A stretch of 64,000 nt of DNA from Aliivibrio fischeri ATCC 7744 = JCM 18803 = DSM 507 (GCF_023983475.1 NZ_CP092712.1:806001-870000); one strand, 5' to 3'; numbered from the stretch's first letter, positions 1 through 10,561 are shown. Program-made: numbers and translations. Notes: generated by a model not told the origin, from the sequence alone.

Positions 1-1572
1 TAGAATCATGCCATCAATAGCTAATTGCCAGTAACTGTCTTTTACCCCTTCAATTGGTGGGTAAGGCTCTGGTTCATAAGGCACTTCTTTATTATTTTCA
101 ATAATGCCTTTTAATAAATGTGGTGCTTGAACTTTACCATGATTGGTTAATACAGCCGTTGCTTTTGCAAGCTGCATTGGCGTTGCTGTCCAGTAGCCTT
201 GACCAATACCTACAGGGATAGTATCCCCTTGGTACCATGGGGTACGGAAACGAGCAACTTTCCATTCTCGAGTAGGCATATTCGCTTTACTTTCTTCACG
301 AATATCAATACCTGTATAATCACCAAAACCAAATTTCATCATCCAACTTGATAATCTATCAATGCCCATATCATAGGCAATTTGATAGAAGAAGGTATCA
401 ACAGACTCTTCAATAGATTGTTTTAAGTTAACTGTACCGTGACCCCAACGCTTCCAGTCTCTAAATGGTTTAGTTTTAGAGTTCGGTATGCGCCAATAAC
501 CCGGGTCATCACGGGTTGTTTCTGTCGTAACAATTTTCTCTTTTAATGCTGCAACAGCAATAAATGGTTTTACGGTTGATGCTGGCGGATAGATACCTAA
601 TGTACTTCTGTTAACTAATGGACGATCAGGATCATTTAATAGAGCGCTGTAATTTTTACTTGAAATACCATGTACAAATAAGTTTGGATCATAGCTTGGG
701 CTTGAAACCATAGCTAAAACTGCACTGGTTTTAGGGTCAAGTACAATGGCAGAACCTCTGCGTCCATCCAGTTGTTTTTCAACAAATTTTTGAAGTTTGA
801 TATCTAGGTTTAAAACGATATCTTTACCTGGGATTGGTGGTACGTACTTCAGAGTACGAATAACACGACCACGACTATTTACTTCAACTTCTTGATAGCC
901 TGCAGTTCCATGAAGAATATCTTCATAAAAGCGCTCAATACCTAATTTACCAATATCACGAGTTGCTTGATAATTTGCGTCTTTTTCTTCTCGTGCTAGA
1001 CGAGCTAAATCACGATCGTTAATTTTAGCTACATAACCAAGAACATGCGTGAGGGTTTTCCCATAAGGATAAAAACGTTTTAAGTAAGCTTTTATCTCAA
1101 CACCTTGGAATTTATGCTGATTAACAGAAAATATTGCAACTTGCTCTTGTGTTAATTGGGTAAGAAGAGGAACGGATTTAAAGCGACGAGTTCGGCGACG
1201 TTCTTTTTGAAAGTCATCAATATTATCTTGTGTTATTGGCAGGATAGTTTGTAATTCTGTAAACAAAAGAGAAAGATCTGACACTTTGTCAGGGGTGACT
1301 TCTAAATTAAAAACAGGGCGGTTTTCCGCTAATGGATTTCCGTTTCTATCAAAGATTAATCCTCGGTTTGGTGCGATAGGGACTATCTTAATACGGTTAT
1401 CATTTGAGCGTGTTTTATAATCTTGAAATTCATTGATTTGAATGTTGTACAAGTTAGTCAAAAGCAGACCAATAAGTACAATGATCCCTGAAAACGAGAT
1501 AATTGCACGTGATGCAAATAATCTCGTTTCAGCGTGATAGTCACGGATCTGTGTGCGTTTGCGCTTAATCAA
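1..1572 (-). CDS. mrdA: Penicillin-binding protein 2, partial (C-terminus outside window)
   Basis: Transpeptidase that builds peptidoglycan during cell elongation with RodA, anchored in the inner membrane. I translated the visible 524 codons. The cytoplasmic start is rich in Lys and Arg and is followed by one membrane segment near residues 24-44. The PBP dimerisation domain comes next, then the transpeptidase with the catalytic motif STVK. The KTG motif must lie beyond base 1. The only usable start after the in-frame TAA is TTG at 1572; the segment RDYHAE after it matches the RDYTAE of the E. coli N-terminus as I remember it. It begins 3 bp after the rlmH stop, so it is translated from the same operon as rsfS and rlmH. 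The family identity is secure; the TTG start is inferred. Confidence 0.93.
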   Translation of the reverse strand, partial: MIKRKRTQIRDYHAETRLFASRAIISFSGIIVLIGLLLTNLYNIQINEFQDYKTRSNDNRIKIVPIAPNRGLIFDRNGNPLAENRPVFNLEVTPDKVSDLSLLFTELQTILPITQDNIDDFQKERRRTRRFKSVPLLTQLTQEQVAIFSVNQHKFQGVEIKAYLKRFYPYGKTLTHVLGYVAKINDRDLARLAREEKDANYQATRDIGKLGIERFYEDILHGTAGYQEVEVNSRGRVIRTLKYVPPIPGKDIVLNLDIKLQKFVEKQLDGRRGSAIVLDPKTSAVLAMVSSPSYDPNLFVHGISSKNYSALLNDPDRPLVNRSTLGIYPPASTVKPFIAVAALKEKIVTTETTRDDPGYWRIPNSKTKPFRDWKRWGHGTVNLKQSIEESVDTFFYQIAYDMGIDRLSSWMMKFGFGDYTGIDIREESKANMPTREWKVARFRTPWYQGDTIPVGIGQGYWTATPMQLAKATAVLTNHGKVQAPHLLKGIIENNKEVPYEPEPYPPIEGVKDSYWQLAIDGMIL

Positions 1573-1575
1573 CTC

Positions 1576-2046
1576 TTATTCTCTATGGTAAGGATGATTT
1601 GCCGTAATACTCCATGCTCGATATAGGCTTTCAGCCATGACAACTCGAACCAGAGGATGAGGAAGGGTTAGTGGTGATAAAGACCAGCTTTGATCGGCTG
1701 CTGCCTTACATGCAGGAGCCAAACCTTCAGGGCCACCTATTAAAATAGAGACATCACGAGCGTCTAATTTCCAAGCTTCCAGTTGTTCTGCTAATTGTTC
1801 TGTATCCCAGCGTTTTCCAGGAATATCAAGCGTTACGATACGGTTGCCTTTAGGAACAGCAGCAAGCATTGCTTCGCCTTCTTTTTGAAGGATTCGAGCT
1901 ATGTCGGCATTTTTACCACGTTTTCCTGCTGTGATTTCTACGAGCTCAAGAGGCATATCTTTAGGGAAGCGTCGGCTGTATTCTTTGTAGCCTTCTTCAA
2001 CCCATTTAGGCATTTTGGTTCCAACAGCGATTAACTGAATTTTCAT
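1576..2046 (-). CDS. rlmH: 23S rRNA (pseudouridine1915-N3)-methyltransferase
   Basis: SPOUT-class methyltransferase that modifies pseudouridine 1915 in helix 69 of 23S rRNA, using SAM, on assembled 70S ribosomes. At 156 aa it has the family's usual length. The SAM-binding knot shows as ILIGGPEGL, and the conserved C-terminal tail HPYHRE ends the protein. It lies 4 bp downstream of rsfS and 3 bp upstream of mrdA, the same order as in E. coli (ybeB-ybeA-mrdA), so the three are almost certainly cotranscribed. Confidence 0.97.
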   Translation of the reverse strand: MKIQLIAVGTKMPKWVEEGYKEYSRRFPKDMPLELVEITAGKRGKNADIARILQKEGEAMLAAVPKGNRIVTLDIPGKRWDTEQLAEQLEAWKLDARDVSILIGGPEGLAPACKAAADQSWSLSPLTLPHPLVRVVMAESLYRAWSITANHPYHRE

Positions 2047-2050
2047 GGAG

Positions 2051-2377
2051 TTAGCTCCACAGTTTTTCTAGTTGGTATAACTCACGGTGTTCTTCTTGTA
2101 GGATATGAACCATAACATTTCCCATATCGACAACAACCCATTCGCCTTCTGCTTCACCATCAATCCCATAAGGCATTAGGCCAGCTTCTTTTGCTTTGTC
2201 TGATACATTTGATGCAATAGAGCTTACATGACGTTTAGATGTTCCTGTACATACGATCATAAAATCGGTAATGCTTGATTTACCACGAACATCAAGAGTT
2301 GTTATGTTTTCAGCTTTCATATCATCAACGTTGTTGAATAGAAAATCATGGAGTTCTTTATCTTGCAAAGTCATCAC
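2051..2377 (-). CDS. rsfS: Ribosomal silencing factor RsfS
   Basis: Binds ribosomal protein L14 on the 50S subunit and blocks joining to 30S, which lowers translation in stationary phase or starvation. The 108-aa protein carries the Iojap/RsfS signature: the stretch [15 protein letters not shown] and the [15 protein letters not shown] segment near the C-terminus. Two consecutive Met codons (2377 and 2374) could start it; the second fits the usual MTLQ or MQG opening equally well. It follows holA after 44 bp. In E. coli nadD and cobC lie between these two genes; neither is present here. Confidence 0.96.
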   Translation of the reverse strand: MMTLQDKELHDFLFNNVDDMKAENITTLDVRGKSSITDFMIVCTGTSKRHVSSIASNVSDKAKEAGLMPYGIDGEAEGEWVVVDMGNVMVHILQEEHRELYQLEKLWS

Positions 2378-2421
2378 CTAGAAATGGGTTATTTATAATG
2401 AAGTATATCAGTGAACGCCGC

Positions 2422-3456
2422 TTAATGAGAGACGTTCGATGTCACCGAAATGTGAATATTGCACATATCCAGCGTTAGTTGGCTAAGTTGTGGCCAGCAA
2501 TCACTGTCATAGTCTGTTTTTGTTGCTATTTCGATCTGTGCAAGTAAGCGAATTAATTGTTTTATTTGAGTTATTGATAAGCGCTGTAGAGCGGCTTGGT
2601 ATAATGCCCGACGGTTTTGCCATACTTTATATCGATCAAAAACAGTGAACATCGCTTCGCCTTGAGATAGTGAATATTGGAATGTCTGTAATAACAGCAA
2701 TTCTTTTTGTAGTGTACGTAAAAGAATGATGACTTCTGTTCCTTCACTTTCAAGTTGACGAAGAATTCGTTGCGCACGTTTGGCTTGGCCTGATAATAAC
2801 GTATCGACTAATTGAAATGGCGTAAAATGATTGTTTCTATTTAAGGCTTCTTCTATTCGAATTAATGTTAGTAAGCCATCAGGATATAAAAGGGCTAATT
2901 TATCTAGGCTTTGAGCAAGCGCTAATAAATTGCCTTCGTGCCATTGGGCAAGCATTTGAATCGCTTCTGCATCAGGTTTTAGCTTTAATTTTTTACAACG
3001 TTGTTGGATAAAACGAGGTAACTGCTGATTGTCAGGTGTATTACATGGAATAAATAAACCTAATTGCGTTAACGCCTTAAACCATTGAGTGCTTTCTTGA
3101 GCTTTATTAACTCTTGGACCTTGTAACAATAAAATTATATCGTCATGCAGTGTTGGTACTAGTTCTTTTAGCTTACTTGTATGTGCGGTTGTCATTCCTG
3201 TATCAGGAATGGTTAGCTCTATTATTTGTCTAGATGAAAAAAGACTTAACGCTTGAGTACAATCAAAAACGTTATTCCAATCTAACTGCTTATCCAGTGT
3301 AAATTGGTGCTTTTCTTCAAAACCTTGTGCAAATGCCGCTTGGCGAATTGCATCAAGGCTTTCTTGTTTTAACAGAGGCTCATTACCAAACAGTAAATAG
3401 CATTGACGTAGCCCACGTTCTAAGTTTTGAGCTAGTTGTTCTGGAAATACACGCAT
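2422..3456 (-). CDS. holA: DNA polymerase III delta subunit
   Basis: Clamp-loader subunit that opens the beta sliding clamp. At 344 aa it is one residue longer than I recall for E. coli delta (343). The N-terminal segment RQCYLLFGNEPLLKQE and the clamp-contacting region that follows (DWNNVFDCTQALSLFSSRQ) are typical. The AAA+-like fold lacks working Walker motifs, as is normal for delta. It starts 2 bp after the lptE stop codon, so the two are translationally linked. It follows leuS and lptE in the standard order. Confidence 0.96.
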   Translation of the reverse strand: MRVFPEQLAQNLERGLRQCYLLFGNEPLLKQESLDAIRQAAFAQGFEEKHQFTLDKQLDWNNVFDCTQALSLFSSRQIIELTIPDTGMTTAHTSKLKELVPTLHDDIILLLQGPRVNKAQESTQWFKALTQLGLFIPCNTPDNQQLPRFIQQRCKKLKLKPDAEAIQMLAQWHEGNLLALAQSLDKLALLYPDGLLTLIRIEEALNRNNHFTPFQLVDTLLSGQAKRAQRILRQLESEGTEVIILLRTLQKELLLLQTFQYSLSQGEAMFTVFDRYKVWQNRRALYQAALQRLSITQIKQLIRLLAQIEIATKTDYDSDCWPQLSQLTLDMCNIHISVTSNVSH

Positions 3457-3458
3457 GA

Positions 3459-4076
3459 TTATTGAGTCGTTTCAGCTGTAGAACTCATTGATTTTATGAC
3501 TTCTTTCGTTGTCACTTTACTTTCAGTTTCATCATTGTGCGTAATTACATCAGTTGTCACAACTGGCGTATCATCTGCTTTTAAACGCGCCATTTGACGT
3601 AAGATTTGTTCAGCAGCTTGAGTTCGCATCTCACCTTCAATCATATCTCGTTCGACCGATTTTGCTAAGGCTGTTAGTGGGTTATCAAGATAATTACGGT
3701 TTACCGTTGTTGTATATATTTTTAAATCATGGCCCGGAATTAAAACGCTATAGCGAACATTGTAAGTAAGTTCTTTTTCAGCTGCACGACTGTTTTGATA
3801 AAGTGATAACGTACGCTCATTTAGGCTTTCACTGATTAAATCTAAGCTTGGCGTTACTGTTGTTGGTGCCACCTGACGGATACCATTCATGCGAAGTTGC
3901 TTTTGAACATCACGAGTTAATGCGCTGTATTGGTCAAAACTCGTTAATGATATTTCATGAACTTCATCTGGTAATAAATAATCACCACGTAGGTGAAATC
4001 CACAGGCTGAAGTTATTAATGAAAGAGTCAGAACAATTAACGTTCGAAGAGAAAATAGAGATAAAAGTCGTTTCAC
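3459..4076 (-). CDS. lptE: LPS-assembly lipoprotein LptE
   Basis: Outer-membrane lipoprotein that plugs the LptD barrel and helps deliver lipopolysaccharide to the cell surface. The 205-aa precursor has a basic N-terminus, a hydrophobic stretch and a lipobox ITSAC, with the acylated Cys at residue 25, followed by GFHLRGDYLLP, the conserved LptE opening. The C-terminal 40 residues are Thr-rich and look disordered. It lies downstream of leuS across a strongly structured 167-bp gap and is tightly linked to holA. Confidence 0.95.
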   Translation of the reverse strand: MKRLLSLFSLRTLIVLTLSLITSACGFHLRGDYLLPDEVHEISLTSFDQYSALTRDVQKQLRMNGIRQVAPTTVTPSLDLISESLNERTLSLYQNSRAAEKELTYNVRYSVLIPGHDLKIYTTTVNRNYLDNPLTALAKSVERDMIEGEMRTQAAEQILRQMARLKADDTPVVTTDVITHNDETESKVTTKEVIKSMSSTAETTQ

Positions 4077-4105
4077 CGAGTAACTCCCTCAAGTGGTGAT
4101 AAAAA

Positions 4106-4169
4106 TGCTTATTTAACCATTTTATCGGCACTCTTATGGATTGCATAAGACAAAATGGTTAAATAAGCA
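4106..4169. repeat. Long two-part inverted repeat between leuS and lptE
   Basis: Perfect 18-bp arms at 4106-4123 and 4152-4169 (AAAATGGTTAAATAAGCA and its complement). They enclose a second 7-bp inverted repeat, TCTTATG at 4132-4138 and CATAAGA at 4144-4150. As RNA this would fold into one long stem with an internal loop. It has no T-tract directly after it on the minus strand, so it is not a classic terminator. Confidence 0.8.
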
Positions 4170-4170
4170 C

Positions 4171-4186
4171 AAGCGGATATCCGCTT
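4171..4186. repeat. Perfect 16-bp palindrome AAGCGGATATCCGCTT
   Basis: Self-complementary 16-mer immediately beside the long hairpin at 4106-4169. Its flanks extend the symmetry imperfectly: ATAAGCAC on the left, ATGCTTTA on the right. The right arm of the first hairpin (bases around 4161-4169) could therefore pair with either partner, which would make the two structures alternatives. Confidence 0.8.
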
Positions 4187-4243
4187 ATGCTTTAGTAGAA
4201 AAGTAATAAGAAAAATGGTTCAAATTACTTTTTTTATCGTTTC

Positions 4244-6820
4244 TTAGTTCGCTACGATGTTTAATAACTTACCAGGTACGTAGATAACTTTACGAATTGT
4301 TAAGCCATCTAAGAACTTCATTGCGTTTTCGTCTTTTAGACCAAGTTCACGTACGTGTTCTTCTGTTGCATCAGCTGCAACAACAAGTTTTGCACGAAGT
4401 TTACCGTTGATCATTACTACGATTGTTTTTTCATCTTCAACTAGTGCATTCTCATCGAATGTTGGCCATGTTGCAGAATCTAAATCTGATTCACCTAGTG
4501 CTTCCCACATTGCAAAACTTGCGTGTGGTGTCATTGGGTAAAGCATAGCAACAACCGCTTTTAGTGCTTCATCAAGAAGAGCACGATCTTGTGCTGATTC
4601 TTGAGGTGCTTTGTTTAGCTTGTTCATCAATTCCATAATAGCAGCGATTGCTGTATTGAATGTTTGACGACGGCCAATATCATCACTTACTTTTGCGATT
4701 GTTTTGTGAACGTCACGACGAAGTGCTTTTTGACCACCTGTTAGTGATGATGTATCTAGCGCTTCAGTTGTGCCTTTGTTTGTGTGCTCGTGAACCAGTT
4801 TCCATACACGTTTAAGGAAACGGTTTGCACCTTCAACGCCAGACTCTTGCCATTCAAGTGTCATGTCTGCTGGTGAAGCAAACATCATGAATAGACGAAC
4901 GGTATCAGCACCGTATTTGTCTACCATTTCTTGTGGATCGATACCGTTGTTTTTAGACTTAGACATTTTGATCATGCCTGAGTGTTCAACTTCACGACCT
5001 TGGTCATCAACGGCTTTCTCGATACGACCTTTAGCATCACGCTCGATAGTTACATCCGTAGGAGCAACCCACTCTTTACCGCCTTTGTCGTTGGTGTAGT
5101 AGAATGCATCGGCAAGTACCATACCTTGACATAAAAGCTGTTTGAATGGTTCGTCAGAAGTAACATAACCCGCATCACGTAGAAGCTTATGGAAGAAGCG
5201 AGAATACAATAGGTGCATACAAGCGTGCTCGATACCACCAATGTATTGGTCTACTGGTAACCAGTAGTTTGCTTTTTCTGGATCTAGGATATCGTCTGCT
5301 TGTGGTGAACAGTAGCGAGCGTAGTACCAAGATGATTCCATAAAGGTATCGAACGTATCTGTTTCACGTAGAGCCGGTTCGCCGTTAAATGTCGTTTTAG
5401 CCCACTCTTTGTCTGCTTTAATTGGACTAGTAACGCCATCCATTACCACGTCTTCAGGAAGAATTACTGGTAATTGGTCAGCAGGTACTGGGTGAACTTC
5501 ACCATCTTCAGTGGTTACCATTGGGATTGGAGCGCCCCAGTAACGTTGACGAGATACACCCCAGTCACGTAGACGGAAGTTTACTGTTTTCTTACCTTTG
5601 CCTTCCGCTTCAAGTTTCGCTGCGATAGCATCGAATGCTTCTTGGAAAGCAAGGCCATCGAATTCACCAGAATCGAATAGAACGCCTTTTTCTGTGTAAG
5701 CCGCTTCAGATACATCTAAATCAGAACCATCTTCTGGCTTGATTACAGGGATAATATCTAGGCCGTATTTAGTTGCAAATTCAAAGTCACGTTGATCGTG
5801 AGCAGGAACCGCCATTACCGCACCTGTGCCGTAATCCATTAATACGAAGTTAGCAACAAATACTGGTACTTCACGACCATTTAATGGGTGAATAGCACGT
5901 AGACCAGTGTCCATGCCTTTCTTTTCCATTGTTGCTAATTCAGCTTCAGCAACTTTAGTGTTACGGCATTCTTCAACAAAAGCGGCTAACTCAGGGTTAT
6001 TTTGAGATGCTTTTTCTGCAAGAGGGTGACCAGCAGCAATACCAACGTAAGTTACGCCCATTAGCGTATCAGGACGTGTAGTATATACTTCTAAAGGTGC
6101 TTCTTCGCCGTTTACAGCAAATGAAAGCTCAACGCCTTCAGAACGGCCAATCCAGTTACGTTGCATGGTTTTAACCATTTCAGGCCAACCATCAAGGTTA
6201 TCTAGATCATCAAGAAGCTCTTGTGCGTATTCAGTAATTTTAATGAACCACTGTGGAATTTTCTTTTGTTCAACAGGGGTGTCACAACGCCAACAACAAC
6301 CGTCTTCAACTTGTTCGTTAGCCAGAACCGTTTGGTCATTAGGACACCAGTTTACAGAAGAGGTTTTCTTGTAAACTAGACCTTTGTTGTACAGTTTTGT
6401 GAAGAACTCTTGTTCCCAACGGTAGTACTCAGGTGTACATGTTGCAAATTCACGATTCCAATCGTAACCAAAGCCTAATAGCTTAAGTTGGTTCTTCATG
6501 TACTCGATATTTTCATAAGTCCAAGGTGCTGGAGCTGTTTTATTTTTAACAGCCGCATTTTCAGCAGGAAGACCAAACGCATCCCAACCAATAGGTTGCA
6601 TTACGTTTTTACCTTGTAGACGTTGGTAACGAGAAACTACATCACCGATAGTGTAGTTACGAACGTGACCCATGTGTAGACGACCACTTGGGTATGGGAA
6701 CATTGAGAGACAGTAGAATTTTTCTTTATTTGCGTCTTCAGTTACAACAAACGTTTTGTTGTCGTCCCAATGTTTTTGGATCTTTTGTTCAAGATCCTGT
6801 GGATTATATTGTTCTTGCAT
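4244..6820 (-). CDS. leuS: Leucyl-tRNA synthetase
   Basis: Class I synthetase that charges tRNA-Leu; the window also encodes eight copies of one such substrate tRNA. At 858 aa it is close to the E. coli enzyme (860). The HIGH motif appears as HMGH at residues 49-52 and the KMSKS loop as KMSKS near residue 620. The zinc-site cysteines (CPNDQT, CCWRC), the CP1 editing domain with TTRPDTLMG and the C-terminal anticodon-binding and tail domains are all present. It is the first gene of the leuS-lptE-holA-rsfS-rlmH-mrdA run, and its 5' region faces the plus-strand ybeL homologue. Confidence 0.98.
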   Translation of the reverse strand: MQEQYNPQDLEQKIQKHWDDNKTFVVTEDANKEKFYCLSMFPYPSGRLHMGHVRNYTIGDVVSRYQRLQGKNVMQPIGWDAFGLPAENAAVKNKTAPAPWTYENIEYMKNQLKLLGFGYDWNREFATCTPEYYRWEQEFFTKLYNKGLVYKKTSSVNWCPNDQTVLANEQVEDGCCWRCDTPVEQKKIPQWFIKITEYAQELLDDLDNLDGWPEMVKTMQRNWIGRSEGVELSFAVNGEEAPLEVYTTRPDTLMGVTYVGIAAGHPLAEKASQNNPELAAFVEECRNTKVAEAELATMEKKGMDTGLRAIHPLNGREVPVFVANFVLMDYGTGAVMAVPAHDQRDFEFATKYGLDIIPVIKPEDGSDLDVSEAAYTEKGVLFDSGEFDGLAFQEAFDAIAAKLEAEGKGKKTVNFRLRDWGVSRQRYWGAPIPMVTTEDGEVHPVPADQLPVILPEDVVMDGVTSPIKADKEWAKTTFNGEPALRETDTFDTFMESSWYYARYCSPQADDILDPEKANYWLPVDQYIGGIEHACMHLLYSRFFHKLLRDAGYVTSDEPFKQLLCQGMVLADAFYYTNDKGGKEWVAPTDVTIERDAKGRIEKAVDDQGREVEHSGMIKMSKSKNNGIDPQEMVDKYGADTVRLFMMFASPADMTLEWQESGVEGANRFLKRVWKLVHEHTNKGTTEALDTSSLTGGQKALRRDVHKTIAKVSDDIGRRQTFNTAIAAIMELMNKLNKAPQESAQDRALLDEALKAVVAMLYPMTPHASFAMWEALGESDLDSATWPTFDENALVEDEKTIVVMINGKLRAKLVVAADATEEHVRELGLKDENAMKFLDGLTIRKVIYVPGKLLNIVAN

Positions 6821-6986
6821 CGATTTACCCAGTTATGTCAGTGGATCACAAAAAATGTGAGATCGGTTTGATCAGATAATACTTGATCGGCATAGAATAA
6901 CTAATGGAGCGCTTATACTCAAGCGACCTGATAACCTTTAACTCACTCTTCGCTATATAAATCTAGTGAAATCTTGGAGGTGACTT

Positions 6987-7469
6987 ATGTCTAAGCAAAA
7001 AACAGGTTATAACGCCGTCTTTGAGCGGGTAATGAATGTATTAGAAAGAAGTCCTGAAGAATTTGAACATTGGGCTAAATCTTCAGAGGAAGTGGTGGAT
7101 GCCGCTTCTGATATGACTAAAGATGAGCTTGCTCTCATTTCCACTTACGTTAAACGTGATATTAAAGAATTTGCTCAAAGTTATGAAGAGAGTAAAAGCA
7201 CATTCCCTGATTCGCCTTTCTACCGATTAATTGCGGATTCAATTTGGCATGGCTTATTGGAGATAACCGATAGAACGCAAGTTGAATGGAAGGAGGTCTT
7301 TGATGATTTGGAGCATCAAGGGGTATATCAGGCAGGAGAGGTTATTGGTTTAGGTATTCTAGTGTGTGAAAAGTGCGGGCATCGTGAGCAATTTAACCAC
7401 GCTCAAATCATAGAGTCGTGTACTCACTGTCAACATGAAGAATTTACAAGAGTTTCTTTAAAACCTTAG
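6987..7469 (+). CDS. ybeL: YbeL-family zinc-ribbon protein (DUF1451)
   Basis: A 160-aa soluble protein of unknown function, found next to leuS in many gammaproteobacteria including E. coli. The N-terminal two thirds is acidic and helical (for example SPEEFEHWAKSSEEVVDAASD). The C-terminus carries a zinc ribbon with two CxxC pairs, CEKCGH and CTHCQH. A good ribosome-binding site (TTGGAGGTGACTT) lies just before the ATG. It is divergent from leuS and convergent with lnt. I recognise the family but know of no established biochemical role. Confidence 0.9.
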   Translation: MSKQKTGYNAVFERVMNVLERSPEEFEHWAKSSEEVVDAASDMTKDELALISTYVKRDIKEFAQSYEESKSTFPDSPFYRLIADSIWHGLLEITDRTQVEWKEVFDDLEHQGVYQAGEVIGLGILVCEKCGHREQFNHAQIIESCTHCQHEEFTRVSLKP

Positions 7470-7490
7470 TTTAAAAGGCTATTGGTTAAA

Positions 7491-7519
7491 GGTCTGTATA
7501 TCAAAAAGAGATACAGACC
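7491..7519. terminator. Hairpin between ybeL and lnt (convergent genes)
   Basis: Perfect 9-bp arms GGTCTGTAT and ATACAGACC with an 11-nt loop, placed between convergent stop codons. There is no strong T-tract on either side, so it may be a weak bidirectional terminator or an mRNA 3'-end stabiliser. Confidence 0.5.
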
Positions 7520-7527
7520 GTAAGATG

Positions 7528-9042
7528 TTACATATTGTCTTTTCGTTTACGCCAAGCAACAAGCAGAAATAGACCGACTAATAAGTATAAAGGAATCGAA
7601 CCCCAGTAGCGGTAAGGGGTAGTCCCTGTAGTAGGAATAACCTCTCCACGTAATACTGCAGTAGTGAACTGTGGGATTTGTTTTGTTATATGCCCTTTAT
7701 GGTCAGTAATTGCTGTAACCCCGTTGTTAGTTGAACGAATTACTGGTTTCCCTATCTCTAACGCTCGCATTTGAGCCATTTCCATGTGTTGTAATGGACC
7801 AATAGAAGTACCAAACCATGCATCATTAGACAGGGTTAAAATATAATCGGTTTGTGGTGTGATATTTTCTCTCACTTGTTCCCCATAAACGATTTCGTAG
7901 CACAATGCAGGGGCTAAATGAGTGCCGCTAGCTTCCATATTTGGTTGAATATAATTACCTCGGCTAAATGATGACATAGGTAGATTAAATATTGGTGCAA
8001 TTGGGCGTAATAAATTTTCAAAAGGGACGAATTCACCAAATGGAAGTAAATGGTGTTTGCTGTATCTTGGTTGCTGTCCGTAATCGTATCCATTAGTGCC
8101 GTTAACACCTAATGAAATAATGTTATTGTAGAAATTACCGGTAGGGCTTTGACCTACAATCCCGGTGATAACTGTGCTGTTATTCATTGATGCAGCACTA
8201 TCTAAGTTGCGAAGAAAGCTAGGGATCTCTACTTCTAATGCTGGAATAGCGGCTTCTGGCCATACAATGACATCGGCATCCCAATTTTTACGTGTTAAAT
8301 CCATGTACTTCATGATCGTTGGCCAACGCTCGCTCGGTAGCCATTTAATTGCTTGATTGATATTCCCTTGAATTAACGCCACTTTAGTTGCTTTATCTGC
8401 TTGAGGTGTAACCCAATCAAAAGGTTTTATAGCAAAAGATGTCGCTAAAATTACAGCTGGAATAAGTAATAGAGACCATTTCTTTTCAAGGAAACTGTAC
8501 GCAATAGTGCCAACAGATAGAAGGATCATTATAGTAATACCTTCAACGCCTAATATTGGTCCCCAAGCTGACAGTGGGCTATTAATTTGGCTGTAACCTA
8601 GCCATAACCATGGAAAGCCAGTAAATACCCAACCACGAAGCCAATCGGTGATAATCCAAAGAGCAGGTGCGGCAAGTAAATACTTTGTGATGTTGTGATT
8701 GCTAAAAAAGCGTTGTAAAAGAAACGAGAATAGCATTGGATATAACGAAAGGTAGCTGATCAGCCCTATCATTAAAAATAGACTGGCAGCAACAGGCATA
8801 CCACCAAAATTATCGATACTGACATGAACCCAACTCACACCTGCACCAAAGTAGCCTAAACCCCAAACAAAACCTAACCAAGTGGCTTTTTTGGTTGTTT
8901 GCTTATGCATTAGTAATAAAAGGATTAAAGGCGCAATAAAAGCAAAAGGCCATAAAGAGTAGGGAGCAAAAGCAAGGGTTGCACTTGCGCCAGAGAGTAA
9001 AGCAACAAGAAGGCGAATAAAGTAATGAGAAAGTAAAGGCAT
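7528..9042 (-). CDS. lnt: Apolipoprotein N-acyltransferase
   Basis: Inner-membrane enzyme that adds the third acyl chain to the N-terminal Cys of lipoproteins, needed for Lol-dependent export; its likely substrates encoded in this window include LptE, LolB and the UshA-type lipoprotein. At 504 aa it has about seven hydrophobic segments in the N-terminal half, then a nitrilase-fold periplasmic domain. The catalytic Glu, Lys and Cys lie in [18 protein letters not shown] and CYEIVYGE. It is the last gene of the miaB-phoH-ybeY-corC-lnt run, separated from corC by a 95-bp gap with a strong hairpin. Confidence 0.97.
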   Translation of the reverse strand: MPLLSHYFIRLLVALLSGASATLAFAPYSLWPFAFIAPLILLLLMHKQTTKKATWLGFVWGLGYFGAGVSWVHVSIDNFGGMPVAASLFLMIGLISYLSLYPMLFSFLLQRFFSNHNITKYLLAAPALWIITDWLRGWVFTGFPWLWLGYSQINSPLSAWGPILGVEGITIMILLSVGTIAYSFLEKKWSLLLIPAVILATSFAIKPFDWVTPQADKATKVALIQGNINQAIKWLPSERWPTIMKYMDLTRKNWDADVIVWPEAAIPALEVEIPSFLRNLDSAASMNNSTVITGIVGQSPTGNFYNNIISLGVNGTNGYDYGQQPRYSKHHLLPFGEFVPFENLLRPIAPIFNLPMSSFSRGNYIQPNMEASGTHLAPALCYEIVYGEQVRENITPQTDYILTLSNDAWFGTSIGPLQHMEMAQMRALEIGKPVIRSTNNGVTAITDHKGHITKQIPQFTTAVLRGEVIPTTGTTPYRYWGSIPLYLLVGLFLLVAWRKRKDNM

Positions 9043-9107
9043 CGGCTATAACTCAAATAGATGGTAAGTAGCGAAAGAGAGTTAGTCTGTATAAATTAGA
9101 TAAAGTT

Positions 9108-9131
9108 CAGCCACTGAAATATCAGTGGCTG
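9108..9131 (-). terminator. Hairpin between corC and lnt
   Basis: Perfect 10-bp arms CAGCCACTGA and TCAGTGGCTG with a 4-nt loop. On the minus strand it is followed by an imperfect T-rich run (AACTTTATCT). It is probably an attenuating terminator or processing site that lowers lnt relative to the upstream genes. Confidence 0.5.
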
Positions 9132-9137
9132 ATTTTG

Positions 9138-10016
9138 TTATTCTTCTTCAGGATCTTTGTTTTCAGATTCTTTATCAGGAATCGTCACTTGAAGTTGAAT
9201 AATACGACGGTTGTCTGCAGCAGTAACTTTGAATGTAAATCCTGAGATTTCAATCGTTTCACCACTTTCTGGTAAATGACCAAATCCAGTTAATACAAGA
9301 CCACCTACAGTATCAATTTCTTCGTCGCTGAAGTTGGTTGAGAACGCTTCATTAAAATCTTCGATTTCAGTTAATGCTTTCACAGAGAATGTGTGTTTGC
9401 TTAACTGACGAATGTCTTTTTCTTCTTCGTCATCAAATTCATCTTCAATGTCACCAACGATTTCTTCTAAGATATCTTCAATGGTAACTAGACCAGAAAC
9501 TCCACCAAACTCATCGACAACGATGGCCATGTGGTAACGCTCTTCTCTAAACTCTTTTAAAAGCTTATCAACACGTTTGCTTTCTGGAACTACAACAGCA
9601 GGTCTAATAACTTGCTCTATTTCAAAGGCTTCACAGTCAGAGCCTAAGTATCTTAGTAAGTCCTTCGCAAGGAGTATACCTTCAACATGGTCTTTATCTT
9701 CACTGATCACTGGGTAGCGTGAGTGAGACGCTTCAATGATGGTTGCTATCAGTGATTCAAGGTCTTGAGTTTTCTCGACCGTGACCATTTGAGAGCGAGG
9801 TAACATAATGTCTCTTACTCTCATTTCGGCTATTTCCATAACACCTTCAAGCATATCTCGAGTGTCATGGTCGATAACTTCATTTTCTTCAGAGTCTCTA
9901 AATACATCAACCAACTCTTGGCGATCTTTAGGTTCTCCTTGAAATAGTTGTGAAAGGCGTCCTAAGAAGGACTTTCTACTCGGACCTTCTGTATTCTGTG
10001 AATTTTCGTCGTTCAT
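9138..10016 (-). CDS. corC: CorC/YbeX CBS-domain protein
   Basis: Cytoplasmic CBS-pair protein linked to Mg/Co efflux with CorA and, in later work, to ribosome function with YbeY. I chose the ATG at 10016 ([13 protein letters not shown]); this gives 292 aa, the family length, and matches the MSDDNSH opening of E. coli, whereas an upstream ATG adds nine unconserved residues. Two CBS domains lie at about residues 65-190 ([12 protein letters not shown] is the first CBS strand), followed by a CorC_HlyC transporter-associated domain. The gene follows ybeY in the conserved order. Confidence 0.94.
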   Translation of the reverse strand: MNDENSQNTEGPSRKSFLGRLSQLFQGEPKDRQELVDVFRDSEENEVIDHDTRDMLEGVMEIAEMRVRDIMLPRSQMVTVEKTQDLESLIATIIEASHSRYPVISEDKDHVEGILLAKDLLRYLGSDCEAFEIEQVIRPAVVVPESKRVDKLLKEFREERYHMAIVVDEFGGVSGLVTIEDILEEIVGDIEDEFDDEEEKDIRQLSKHTFSVKALTEIEDFNEAFSTNFSDEEIDTVGGLVLTGFGHLPESGETIEISGFTFKVTAADNRRIIQLQVTIPDKESENKDPEEE

Positions 10017-10083
10017 GGCTTCTTTTAAAGTAAATGCTATCAATGTGGATAGCGCACATTAGTAACTACGGGTTATTCCGTTG

Positions 10084-10545
10084 TTATTTCTCAGCAATAT
10101 ATGGGTCTTCAAATCCCATACCTTGCATTAATTCTGTTTCGAGCGATTCCATCTCTTCAGCTTCATCATCTTCGATATGGTCATAACCTAGCAGATGAAG
10201 ACTACCATGTACAACCATATGAGCCCAATGTGCTAATAATGGCTTATTTTGCTCGATAGCTTCTTCTTCAACAACTTGGCGACAGATAATTAAATCGCCA
10301 AGTAAATCGAGTTCAAGACCAGGAGGAGCTTCAAACGGAAATGAAAGTACATTAGTTGGCTTATCTTTACCACGATATTCGTGATTTAATTCATGACTTT
10401 CTTTTTCGTCTACAATACGAATGGTTAATTCGGCTTGCGGTTGAAATTGTGGAATAACTGCATTTAACCATGTCATCAGATCTTTTTCTGATGGTAAGCC
10501 GTTTTCATTTTCACATGCAATTTGTAGATCGAGTTCAATACTCAT
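10084..10545 (-). CDS. ybeY: Endoribonuclease YbeY (rRNA maturation factor)
   Basis: Single-strand metallo-endoribonuclease acting in 16S rRNA 3'-end maturation and 70S quality control. The 153-aa protein has the zinc-binding motif H3xH5xH as [11 protein letters not shown] near residue 120 and the conserved segment [16 protein letters not shown]. Its place between phoH (16-bp gap) and corC is conserved with E. coli. There is nothing unusual about the coding sequence. Confidence 0.97.
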   Translation of the reverse strand: MSIELDLQIACENENGLPSEKDLMTWLNAVIPQFQPQAELTIRIVDEKESHELNHEYRGKDKPTNVLSFPFEAPPGLELDLLGDLIICRQVVEEEAIEQNKPLLAHWAHMVVHGSLHLLGYDHIEDDEAEEMESLETELMQGMGFEDPYIAEK

Positions 10546-10561
10546 TGTTCACCTGATTTTG

